This document shows positions 57,522-64,000 of a DNA stretch of 64,000 nt, piece after piece. Below the pieces are notes generated by a model. That model was not told the DNA's origin. It saw only the letters and a program-made list of their open reading frames with translations, and did not search any database. A program made the position numbers and the translations under genes. Location: contig NZ_SZNK01000001.1 in assembly GCF_005217615.1 (NCBI RefSeq), positions 2,940,501 through 3,004,500 of the forward strand, written 5' to 3'. Each line of letters begins with the position of its first letter. Within the stretch, counting starts at the first letter, position 1. Source of the DNA: Brevibacillus antibioticus. GTDB taxonomy: Bacteria > Bacillota > Bacilli > Brevibacillales > Brevibacillaceae.

Positions 57522-57550
57522 TAGGAAAGTTCCTAGCAACTCTATATAAT
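57522..57550 (+). promoter_or_regulatory. Predicted promoter -10 with overlapping palindrome for the GNAT gene
   Basis: TATAAT at 57545-57550, with the palindrome TAGGAAAGTTCCTA at 57522-57535 in the -35 position, inside an outer GTTG...CAAC pair. No recognised regulator binds this motif; operator function is inferred. Confidence 0.4.
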
Positions 57551-57604
57551 AAGCTCTCAAGAGTGCTCTTTTTTGTTTTTAAGTTTGAATCGGGAGGTTT
57601 CATG

Positions 57605-58051
57605 ATGAATACCAAAATTGTTGGATATGAAGCCAGCTATCGTGATCAATTAGTAGATATTTGGTATCGCGCCGTTTGCCGTACGCACCATTTTTTGACA
57701 AAAGAAGATATTGCGTTTTATAAAAACATGGTAAAAAATGAAGCACTATCTTCCGTTGAGGTATGGATGGAAATAAACGAAAAGAAAGAACCTGTAGGCT
57801 TTATTGGCCTAGATGGAACGAAAATCGAAATGCTGTTCGTTGATCCAGATTACCACGGGAAAGGGATTGGGAGTAGATTACTCGAGCATGCAGAGCGTAA
57901 GTATGGCCCGAATTTGAAAGTAGATGTTAATGAGCAAAACGAAGGGGCTTATGCTTTCTACAAACGGTATGGGTTTGTGCAAACAGGACGATCTGAACTG
58001 GATGGTTCGGGAAGGCCGTTTCCTTTGATTCATTTGGATTTAGAACGTTAA
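57605..58051 (+). CDS. GNAT-family N-acetyltransferase
   Basis: 148 residues. The acetyl-CoA loop is DPDYHGKGIGSRLLEH (Q/R-x-x-G-x-G/A type) and the C-terminal strand has NEQNEGAYAFYKRYGFVQTG. Resembles the YjaB/YesJ-type small acetyltransferases. Substrate unknown. ATG at 57605, with GGGAGG seven bases upstream. A perfect 14-bp palindrome (TAGGAA-AG-TTCCTA, 57522-57535) and TATAAT (57545-57550) lie upstream. Confidence 0.86.
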   Translation: MNTKIVGYEASYRDQLVDIWYRAVCRTHHFLTKEDIAFYKNMVKNEALSSVEVWMEINEKKEPVGFIGLDGTKIEMLFVDPDYHGKGIGSRLLEHAERKYGPNLKVDVNEQNEGAYAFYKRYGFVQTGRSELDGSGRPFPLIHLDLER

Positions 58052-58062
58052 TTTTCGTTTGG

Positions 58063-58119
58063 TAAAAAAACAAGACTGTCTCCTGTAGTAGAAATCTCTA
58101 CTTGTGAGACAATCTTGTT
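58063..58119 (-). terminator. Intrinsic terminator for minus-strand transcription
   Basis: Stem AACAAGATTGTCTC/GAGACAGTCTTGTT with an inner GTAG/CTAC hairpin; seven T residues follow on the minus strand only. It can serve the decayed minus-strand genes at 58181-58533. The plus side (after the GNAT gene) lacks a T-run. Confidence 0.8.
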
Positions 58120-58180
58120 CTACTTATTTGTCTTGCGAACTACCAGAGGCAATTCTAAAAGAGCGATAAGTGATCATCCT

Positions 58181-58380
58181 CTATATCACCGGATAAGTTA
58201 AAGCCATCTTATACATTCCGGCATATTGATCTTTGTAATGCATTCTAACGGCAATGATCACATGATTATAGCCATCATCAGGCCAATTGGTGATTCGAAG
58301 AGGGACACTATTACTGCATAGCTCTACATGGCTAACATGATAATCTGAAACTCTTTCTGAAATTCTTCACTATATTCTAT
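58181..58380 (-). pseudogene. Decayed minus-strand gene fragment, frameshifted
   Basis: Read on the minus strand, one frame gives IEYSEEFQKEFQ and then, one base shifted, DYHVSHVELCSNSVPL continues to RMHYKDQYAGMYKMALTYPVI and a stop at 58181. The join suggests a single gene broken by a one-base indel near 58346. No family recognised; the neighbourhood suggests an old immunity-type gene. No recognisable start of its own. Confidence 0.5.
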
Positions 58381-58533
58381 TTAGTAGTTATTAAAATAGT
58401 TCAAAAATTCAGCGATACTTCGCTCCTCCAAATTATGTGTCCGTACGAAATCATTTATCGCTTGAATATCCATACACTCATCACCATAGATTATTGCTAG
58501 TATTATGTCGACCAAAGTGTAGTATCTGACCAT
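58381..58533 (-). CDS. Short hypothetical ORF, possibly a gene fragment
   Basis: 50 residues from an ATG at 58533 to TAA at 58381 (starts MVRYYTLVDIILAIIYG, ends IAEFLNYFNNY). No clear ribosome site. Just upstream of the decayed fragment, possibly its N-terminal part or a separate remnant. Low confidence as a gene. Confidence 0.35.
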   Translation of the reverse strand: MVRYYTLVDIILAIIYGDECMDIQAINDFVRTHNLEERSIAEFLNYFNNY

Positions 58534-58680
58534 AATCAATCTGAATATCGTAACGGCATCACTTTACTTAGTATAATTGTTGACTTCACTCGTACCCAAT
58601 TTCAGAAAAACATTATACGGAGCTGATGAGAGTTAAGTTCTTACAGGACGCGCCACCAATCATTCCACACTGGGTGAGGG

Positions 58681-58719
58681 AAAAAGAAAGACCTTGAGGA
58701 TTGTAGCCCCCAAGATCTT
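58681..58719 (-). terminator. Intrinsic terminator after the 58.7-59.1 kb gene
   Basis: Minus-strand stem AAGATCTTGGGG/CCTCAAGGTCTT followed by TCTTTTT. Confidence 0.78.
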
Positions 58720-58747
58720 AATATGTCTTACTATTATTTTGATTTCA

Positions 58748-59128
58748 TTAAGGCAAATTAAAAATAACGTCAATTGGATCTTTACCTTCAAAAAATGCTG
58801 AGTAGAGCGCTGCTTTTTCAACTGGTGTTAAATGAACCTTCTCATACAGTAACTGGCCTAATTTGATAAACACCTCTGCTTCCCTTGAAGTCACTATTCT
58901 CGAATTAATAATATGCTCCGTACTGACTGGTAATCTCCATGCCCAATCGTTTATTGCTGACTGGATGCTAGGGTAATGAGGTATTGAATGGATAACATTG
59001 GAATAACCCCTGCAAAAAGGATGGACAAAATACAAAAATTGCGAAATTATAAATACACGATTACTTACTCTTATTGCAGTGCGAACTTCTTCAACAAACC
59101 GCTGATACTCAGGTGGTATTCCCCCCAT
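58748..59128 (-). CDS. Hypothetical protein, possible immunity protein
   Basis: 126 residues (MGGIPPEYQRFVEEVRTAI...). Mostly helical, with aromatic pairs (FLYFVHPF) and an acidic C-terminal (AFFEGKDPIDVIF). No signal peptide or known motif. It has its own terminator and lies in the A+T-rich accessory stretch with other small genes on the same strand. An orphan immunity gene is possible from context only. Confidence 0.55.
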   Translation of the reverse strand: MGGIPPEYQRFVEEVRTAIRVSNRVFIISQFLYFVHPFCRGYSNVIHSIPHYPSIQSAINDWAWRLPVSTEHIINSRIVTSREAEVFIKLGQLLYEKVHLTPVEKAALYSAFFEGKDPIDVIFNLP

Positions 59129-59156
59129 TCAGTTTCCCCTATTTCAACCAAGATTC

Positions 59157-59536
59157 TTACGCTCTTTGTTTATCCGAGAATTGAGCAATTCGTAAGAAAA
59201 TAACTTCATTATAAAAATCCCTTATAACAAATGAGCCTAGGCATCTTATAGCATCGTCATCACTAGTTTCGTAATCAGATACCAGTGTTAGATAATCGTC
59301 TAGTACTTCATAATTAAAATTGGGAAACTCAACCATTGCTTCGATCAATGCTGCTCTAGTTCTTTTATCTTCAATTTGAGCAGCGATTTTCTGTAACTGT
59401 AAAAAAACTCCTCACCTAACTCGACTACTGAATACTGCTCCTTGATTGTTCTTAATAATGCAGTTATGACACTATCCTGATCACACTCTACCATAGCATT
59501 AAATAATAATTCAGCTGTTCTTCTAGACAAATTCAC
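59157..59536 (-). pseudogene. Frameshifted small gene (one base missing in a 7-T run)
   Basis: Two overlapping half-frames cover 59345-59536 (MNLSRRTAELLFNAMV...GEEFF) and 59157-59348. At the homopolymer 59401-59407 (seven T on the minus strand) one added T would join them into one continuous protein of about 127 residues. The second half then extends upstream as LQLQKIAAQIEDKRTRAA before IEAMVEFPNF. The protein is helical and acidic; family unknown. Either a genuine mutation, a sequencing error, or slippage-dependent expression. GTG or TTG start near 59530-59536, with AAGGTGA upstream. Confidence 0.6.
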
Positions 59537-59604
59537 TCACCTTTTCATTAACTAGTGTTTTTTAATTACCTTCCACTCTATAGCACCATTAACTGTGTTT
59601 GGCA

Positions 59605-59824
59605 AAATAAAAGTACACACTTTGGCAACCGAAAAGTGCAGACGATTTCCGAAAATGAAAAAAGCCTTGCCAGCTAACTAACAACCCCCTACTCTTCTAT
59701 TTGGCGAACAGATAGGAGAGGGATGAAAGGAATGCTGGCAATGGCTCAACAACACTATATCAAATACTTGTGGGATGTAAAAGATCAATCTATTTCCCAG
59801 ATTAAAAAGCAAACGGGTGCTAGC
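59605..59824 (+). mobile_element. Left-end remnant of an IS21-family element
   Basis: The stretch from about 59605 contains AAAGTACACACTTTGG and CCGAAAAGTGCAGAC, which resemble the short terminal repeats of IS21-like ends. It runs into the first codons of an IstA-like gene, which then break off at about 59824. Boundaries are approximate. Confidence 0.55.
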
Positions 59825-59854
59825 TTGCATCCTGATATTTGGTATATGGAATGA
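59723..59854 (+). pseudogene. istA: Truncated IS21-family transposase IstA (N-terminus only)
   Basis: 43 codons from ATG 59723, with TAGGAGAGGG upstream. The peptide MKGMLAMAQQHYIKYLWD and following DQSISQIKKQTGAS match the helix-turn-helix N-terminus of IstA. After about residue 34 the sequence leaves the family and stops at 59854. The catalytic domain and istB are absent. Confidence 0.6.
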
Positions 59855-60044
59855 TCTCGTCTTGCATTTGGAATGTGGTCATAACAACTGTTTTCTGATT
59901 ACGGTACGTAAAAGATGCAAGGTTATATTGTCGTAATATTTCAGGTTGAATAAATACGGAACTTACTTTCATTTTGATGGAATCAAACAATTGTATACTC
60001 TCTTTTTTACTATAAATTTTAATATATTGAATATGATTCGGCAT
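59820..60044 (-). CDS. Hypothetical small protein, probably truncated
   Basis: 74 residues (MPNHIQYIKIYSKKESIQ...). The last codons (DAS-stop) fall at the junction with the IS21-type remnant, so the original C-terminus may be lost. The strong ribosome site GGGAGGTGAT lies upstream of a seven-codon frame (MSCYLLL) that ends just before this ATG. Function unknown. Confidence 0.4.
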   Translation of the reverse strand: MPNHIQYIKIYSKKESIQLFDSIKMKVSSVFIQPEILRQYNLASFTYRNQKTVVMTTFQMQDEIIPYTKYQDAS

Positions 60045-60152
60045 GTTATAACAAAAGATAGCAACTCATACGTTTGATCACCTCCCTTATCGATTCACAA
60101 TAAATTTTTAGTTTTATCATATTTCCCCAGAGGAATTAATCCTCTAGGTGCG

Positions 60153-61109
60153 TTACTCGTACAATGCAGTAATCATGTCTGGGTTAACGAAGTCTTTTAA
60201 TCCCCACCACATATACTCTAGCTTGTTGCCATTCATTACTTTGCTTACGCCGAACCGTTCACATATCTCATAATACTGCTCTTTTCCGAGTTCACCATCA
60301 CGTTCTAGCAGTTGTTTTCCCATCCAGATCATCCCGCTGCGTTGAATCGTTTTCACTCGTAGATTATCCAAACCAAAGTATTCTTCTAATGCATGTAATC
60401 TCCCATAAATCAGATGAGGACTGACTTGTTCCATATGAACATTTCTTGTCTTGGCTGGCCTGATTACATAGCCTGTTTCAAATAATTCACTTGTTTCTTT
60501 GAGATGATCTCGTCTCATCTCCCCATTACCTTTCAGATAATCCTTTTGCTTGATTGCGCCATTTATTAATTTCAGACACTGTTCCGATATTGAAATTTCT
60601 CTTGTTTCTTCTATATCGTTAAACAATATCAATGTTCGTTTCTCATCATTGACTTGTTCACGTTTTAGATTGCGTAGTTCACTTACCTCTTTTCCACCCG
60701 CACCTTCGAATAGCAGGGAGAGAATCACAGAATCCTGATCGTTATTACATTGGTCAATGATTGCATCGATTTCTTGCTTCGTAATAAATTGTTGGTGGGT
60801 GTTACCTACCATGTTCTTAAACCATTCTTTTGAAACGGACTCCAGTGGATTGGTGTCCTCTCTAAGCCCCTCTGCCCTTGCCCAATTCAAGTAAGCAGAA
60901 ATCGTTCTCCCAGCCGTATTAAGAGAGTCTCCTGTAGAAGCATGGAAGCTGTACAGGGCAGTTTCAATCTCATCCAGTGTAAAGTGGAGCAAATCCTTAT
61001 CCTTTTCCACTTCGAACTTCATTGTCAGGTTGAACACTCTTGAATAAGCTTTTTGGGTATTTACTTTATATCCTTGAAGAAAGGCTGTTTTTGTTTCGGG
61101 GTTAAACAT
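60153..61109 (-). CDS. Tyrosine-recombinase-fold protein with degenerate active site (MrpR/integrase-like)
   Basis: 318 residues. The N-terminal half (about 1-105) is a SAM-like core-binding domain (TQKAYSRVFNLTMKFEVE; AGRTISAYLNWARAEGL). The C-terminal half resembles the phage integrase catalytic fold: FEGAGGKEVSELRNLKREQV sits where R-x-x-E-L is expected but with Glu for Arg. The HxxR motif is reduced to TIQRSG, and no clear C-terminal Tyr box is seen. This suggests DNA binding without recombination, as in the SPbeta repressor MrpR (YopR). AAAGGTG precedes the ATG. Repeated palindromes lie in its promoter. An inactive integrase is the alternative. Confidence 0.7.
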   Translation of the reverse strand: MFNPETKTAFLQGYKVNTQKAYSRVFNLTMKFEVEKDKDLLHFTLDEIETALYSFHASTGDSLNTAGRTISAYLNWARAEGLREDTNPLESVSKEWFKNMVGNTHQQFITKQEIDAIIDQCNNDQDSVILSLLFEGAGGKEVSELRNLKREQVNDEKRTLILFNDIEETREISISEQCLKLINGAIKQKDYLKGNGEMRRDHLKETSELFETGYVIRPAKTRNVHMEQVSPHLIYGRLHALEEYFGLDNLRVKTIQRSGMIWMGKQLLERDGELGKEQYYEICERFGVSKVMNGNKLEYMWWGLKDFVNPDMITALYE

Positions 61110-61139
61110 GGTTACACACCTTTCTTATGAAGCAGGAAT

Positions 61140-61189
61140 ACTATAAATTTATAGTTCGACTTGAATTGATATTACTATAAATTTACACT
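61140..61189 (-). promoter_or_regulatory. Tandem palindromic operator-like sites upstream of the recombinase-fold gene
   Basis: Perfect 16-bp palindrome ACTATAAATTTATAGT at 61140-61155 and a partial copy ACTATAAATTTACACT at 61174-61189, 34 bp apart. They overlap the likely promoter (TTGATT and TAATAT, 18-base spacer, on the minus strand). Autoregulation by the downstream protein is inferred. Confidence 0.55.
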
Positions 61190-61221
61190 TTAAATCAAGT
61201 GTTATTTACGTCTTTTATGAG

Positions 61222-61266
61222 TAAAAAAAGAAACCCCAGACGAGTAGTTGATTACTCGTTTGGGGG
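61222..61266 (-). terminator. Intrinsic terminator of the toxin/immunity unit
   Basis: Minus-strand stem CCCCAAACGAGTA/TACTCGTCTGGGG with a short loop, followed by TTTCTTTTTTT. It lies about 20 bases after the Imm8-like gene. Confidence 0.9.
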
Positions 61267-61286
61267 CACTCACCTTAAGCTATTAT

Positions 61287-61625
61287 TTATCTCTTATCGT
61301 ATTCCCAAAACAAAAACCGATTAATTGCTTGAGCTACCTCTTCCCAAGTTTCTCTCGCACATTCTTCTAACATCTTAATTACTTCTTCTTCAATAATTCT
61401 GCTATCAAATTTATTCATTATTAACAAGTCTTTCCCCCAAAAAATTCCTTCATCCTCAAATAATCTTTGCAATCGTTTAGGAGAGGCTGCATAAAAGTAA
61501 AATAAATCTGCTCCCGTTGAATCTTGAGTACCAATTACAGCAGTTATTGCAACATAAAAATCTTCGTCATTGTCTTCAGGAACATTGCGATATTCTAGTG
61601 GTCTCTTTAATATTGGTTTTATCAT
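61287..61625 (-). CDS. Imm8-like immunity protein
   Basis: 112 residues. The start MIKPILKRPLEY, central FYFYAASPKRLQRLF and acidic C-terminal MLEECARETWEEVAQAINRFLFWEYD resemble the Imm8 immunity family. It lies 47 bp downstream of the toxin domain, the usual place for a cognate immunity gene in RHS/polymorphic toxin loci. Family call is from memory of the pattern; the position is stronger evidence. Confidence 0.7.
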   Translation of the reverse strand: MIKPILKRPLEYRNVPEDNDEDFYVAITAVIGTQDSTGADLFYFYAASPKRLQRLFEDEGIFWGKDLLIMNKFDSRIIEEEVIKMLEECARETWEEVAQAINRFLFWEYDKR

Positions 61626-61672
61626 GTCTACTTTCCCATCTTATCCTAGTATTTTCCCTTGCTTTTTTAGAA

Positions 61673-62740
61673 TTAGTCTTTTAAATGGATATGATAATTT
61701 TTATCAAGCTTCCCCTTACTATCACGAATTTCAAAGTTTGCTTCCCAATTACCATCTCTCTTCTTTTGCATCATTCTTACGGTATGCTTTCCATCCTTGC
61801 TTATAAAATCCCAGATTCCATTTGTAGTATCAATCTTTGCGGAACTAGTTCCTGTAAACTTTTTGGCTGCATCAATAACTGTCGCTCTATCTAATGTTTG
61901 TCCCTCTAATCCAACATTTACTCTTTCTATATTTAAACTTTTTTGAATTTCTTCAAGTAATTCCTTACTATTAGTAATTCCGCAACTATTATGCGTCCAA
62001 ATTCCAAGATTGGAAACAAAGTACGTATGAAAGTCCTTTACCTTAAAGTTGTAAACCGTCCTATGTTCTTTCTTAACCTCAATCTTCTCAATGGAGAATT
62101 CTTTGCCATTGGAGGTTATCAGAACATCTCCCACCTCAAGATTCTTGGCTTCCACCCAATCTTTACCAACAATCCAGAACGGATGCTCATCGGTTGTTGT
62201 AATGACTTCGCCGCCAACAGTAATATTATACGTTTCCTCAACGTCTCGTTGGAAGAGCCATTCGACTTCTTTGTAAGCCATCTCGCCTGTTTCATCGTCT
62301 TTGGCTAATACTTTGTCACCTACCTCGATTTCCTCAATAGGTTTCTCCCCTTCGTCTGTGAGAACAGTTGTCCCAACTACAAAACAATGGCATTTTTGCA
62401 AAACCTTTACTGCAGTTTTAGTTCCTGCTTTGGTGGTTTTAAGCAACTTCCCTCCAGGAACAATACTAATAGCAACACTACCAGCTGCAACGGCATCATC
62501 TGAACTCCAGTTCTCGTCTGTAAGTGTGTTAACATTTTCTACTCCTACATATTCGACTCCTGCTTTTTTAACAGATCCTGGTAATTCATTACCAGCTTTA
62601 GTCATTCCAAACCAAATTTCTTGTAAAGAAAACTCAGCATGTCCAGTTGGATCAATAAAAATCAATGGATTGTTTAGAACATACGTATACCTATTCAAAC
62701 TCAACGGATTATCCACTTGCCCCTTATACGTATCCTCCAT
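61673..62740 (-). CDS. RHS/Hint polymorphic toxin, C-terminal part (5' truncated)
   Basis: 355 residues from the first ATG. Starts with the RHS core end (NPLSLNRYTYVLNNPL, then DPTGH), then a linker. The Hint autoprocessing domain spans about 119-253: Cys119 in CFVVGTTVL, TxxH-type TTDEH, and terminal HN-S-C (His250-Asn251). The final 100 residues (GITNSKELLEEIQ... YHIHLKD) form the toxin domain, not recognised, with a His-rich end. The frame upstream reads SIERFI and is cut at about 62759 by the IS110 element, so the repeat body is lost. Expression is doubtful. Confidence 0.82.
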   Translation of the reverse strand: MEDTYKGQVDNPLSLNRYTYVLNNPLIFIDPTGHAEFSLQEIWFGMTKAGNELPGSVKKAGVEYVGVENVNTLTDENWSSDDAVAAGSVAISIVPGGKLLKTTKAGTKTAVKVLQKCHCFVVGTTVLTDEGEKPIEEIEVGDKVLAKDDETGEMAYKEVEWLFQRDVEETYNITVGGEVITTTDEHPFWIVGKDWVEAKNLEVGDVLITSNGKEFSIEKIEVKKEHRTVYNFKVKDFHTYFVSNLGIWTHNSCGITNSKELLEEIQKSLNIERVNVGLEGQTLDRATVIDAAKKFTGTSSAKIDTTNGIWDFISKDGKHTVRMMQKKRDGNWEANFEIRDSKGKLDKNYHIHLKD

Positions 62741-62758
62741 GATAAAGCGCTCAATAGA

Positions 62759-64000
62759 TAAAGGTTAGGTGGCAACATTTCTGCTACCACCCTGCTACTA
62801 CGCTGCCTGTTCTGTAAGGACTGGCATTTTATATTCCGTCTTGTTCTTCATCATGCTGTATATGACTTTGACCAATTTACGCATCACGCAAATAATCGCT
62901 TGCCACTTGGTTTTCCCTTCTGCCAGCTTTCTTTCGTAGTATGCATGGTAAACAGGATGATTGGGTTTCTTCGCCCTTGATACACCCAGTTGACGAATGG
63001 CAAGGTTATAGAAGATATCATACAGGCTACGGTTGCCTAACTTGCTCTTTTTACTCTTCTGCTTGTTCCCTGAACTATGCTGAACGGGTGCAATTCCTGC
63101 GAAATTAGCTAACTTGTCAGCACTGGAAAAACGTGAAATATCGCCAATCTCCGCAATTAATTCCGCCGCAGTGACCGTACTAATTCCGTGCATGGTCTCT
63201 AGTTTGTAATCCAGTAAGGCAAGATGCTTCGCTAACGCTGTGTCAATTTGCCTAAGTTGATGGTCTCGAATAATCAAGTCCTGAACCACATTTCTCACCA
63301 GAAAATCATTGGCTTCCTGATAGTCCTTCGATGTGTCTCCATCTTGCTGTACGAGAGATAGAATGTCCCCTGCCTTCTTTGTAGACATGTAGCGATTGCT
63401 CTTCTTGTATAAGAAGTTAGCCAATTCATCCACATTCACCCCACTCAAACAACTTGGAGAAGGATACTTCAGCCAGAAAGCTAATGCTGTTTTACCATCT
63501 ACTTGTGAGAAGAATTTCTTGTAACTTGGATAGTGATAACCTAGCAATTGATGAAGCTGTAACTTGATTCCTGTTACAACACTCACAATGTTCTCTCTTC
63601 TTGTGACAAGCTGTGAGATTGCATAATAAAGGTCATGTGGATTCGCAGTCGGCAATGTATCCAAGTTGGAAATCAGGATTCGAGCCACACACTCTGCATC
63701 CCACGCATCTGTTTTCTTGTTATTTGGACTGCTTCTCCGAATAGATATCGTAAGGGCAGGGTTAACCGATTTTACTTCGTATTTGTTTTCGTTAAGGAAC
63801 ATAGCCAATCCTCTTCCGTAGCCCCCTACATCCTCCAAGCCAAACACAGGGGTCAAGCCTTCCCTCTTTGCCATTTTTTCTACCTGTTGCAGAAACTTAG
63901 GAAACGCTGACGGCTTGTTCTCGAATTGGATTTCGTCTCTCTTTTCATGGAAACAGGTCATCATCACCGCTGTATGATGACGTTTATGTAAGTCTACTCC
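62759..64000 (-). mobile_element. IS110-family insertion sequence (runs out of window)
   Basis: Contains a transposase of the IS110 type and ends close to 62759, where the RHS reading frame resumes. The non-coding end (AGCAGGGTGGTAGCAGAAATG...) lies between the transposase stop and the junction. The transposase 5' end, and any non-coding region there, lie outside the window. No flanking duplication can be judged. Confidence 0.8.
62798..64000 (-). CDS. IS110-family transposase, N-terminus outside window
   Basis: 400 codons visible; the frame continues past 64000 (GVDLHKRHHTAV precedes the first ATG), so the true start is outside. The DEDD RuvC-like domain has Asp in GVDLHK, Glu in FGLEDVGGYG and Asp in NNKKTDAWDAE. 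The C-terminal Tnp domain has GISTVTAAELIAEIGDISRF and the serine motif PVQHSSGN. Moves by RNA-guided (bridge RNA) recombination in studied members. Confidence 0.9.
   Translation of the reverse strand, partial: GVDLHKRHHTAVMMTCFHEKRDEIQFENKPSAFPKFLQQVEKMAKREGLTPVFGLEDVGGYGRGLAMFLNENKYEVKSVNPALTISIRRSSPNNKKTDAWDAECVARILISNLDTLPTANPHDLYYAISQLVTRRENIVSVVTGIKLQLHQLLGYHYPSYKKFFSQVDGKTALAFWLKYPSPSCLSGVNVDELANFLYKKSNRYMSTKKAGDILSLVQQDGDTSKDYQEANDFLVRNVVQDLIIRDHQLRQIDTALAKHLALLDYKLETMHGISTVTAAELIAEIGDISRFSSADKLANFAGIAPVQHSSGNKQKSKKSKLGNRSLYDIFYNLAIRQLGVSRAKKPNHPVYHAYYERKLAEGKTKWQAIICVMRKLVKVIYSMMKNKTEYKMPVLTEQAA

Noticed and set aside
1-64000. CRISPR arrays, tRNA and rRNA genes
   Set aside because: No regularly spaced direct repeats and no tRNA- or rRNA-like sequences were noticed.

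Overview
The window looks like chromosome of an endospore-forming, S-layer-type member of the Bacillota, most probably Brevibacillus (Paenibacillaceae). The grounds are mre/radC/maf/spoIIB, spoVID and gerM, a hemA-X-C-D-B-L operon, paired lonA/lonB beside clpX-clpP-tig, a GUC-specifier T-box leader on valS, and gene orders that parallel Bacillus subtilis (maf-spoIIB-comC; folC-valS-ysxE-spoVID-hem; racE-gerM-rph-rdgB-ysnB). The genus is an inference from gene order and family content, not from a database search.

Layout. 1-5.1 kb: cell-shape genes (PBP2, mreD, mreC, mreB) and radC. 5.2-8.1 kb: maf, a DUF4321 gene, spoIIB and a short prepilin peptidase. 8.1-15.4 kb: fabH with a FapR operator, a 210-bp nested inverted-repeat element, murC, folC, and valS under a T-box. 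15.4-18.3 kb: a three-gene partner-switching set (STAS protein, GHKL kinase-like protein, PP2C phosphatase). 18.6-22.3 kb: a small membrane protein and spore-coat genes (ysxE, a second CotS-like gene, spoVID). 22.4-25.8 kb: hemE-hemH-hemY. 26-31.9 kb: a PadR/HAAS/DUF4097 envelope module, a wall-type 5'-nucleotidase, two alpha/beta hydrolases and a GyrI-like protein. 32-38.4 kb: the hemA-X-C-D-B-L operon, split by a 168-bp MITE. 38.6-41 kb: an EamA transporter and a GH84 glycosidase. 41-49.4 kb: proteostasis genes engB, lonA, lonB, clpX, clpP, tig. 49.5-54.9 kb: ysnB-rdgB-rph and gerM-racE, separated by a divergent MFS gene. 55.1-58 kb: a SodF-like protein, a secreted cyclophilin and a GNAT enzyme.

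From about 58.1 kb to the end the sequence is visibly more A+T rich and accessory. It holds decayed and frameshifted small genes, an IS21-type remnant, a tyrosine-recombinase-fold protein lacking most catalytic residues (MrpR-like) with palindromic sites in its promoter, an Imm8-like immunity gene, and the C-terminal end of an RHS/Hint polymorphic toxin whose 5' part is cut off by an IS110-family element that runs out of the window.

The most interesting parts are this toxin/immunity and degenerate-recombinase island, two unexplained structured intergenic elements (9262-9471 and 44052-44190), and the partner-switching triad next to valS. The two hem clusters together carry most of the steps from glutamyl-tRNA to haem. 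Nearly all core genes lie on the minus strand, in operons ended by clear intrinsic terminators.
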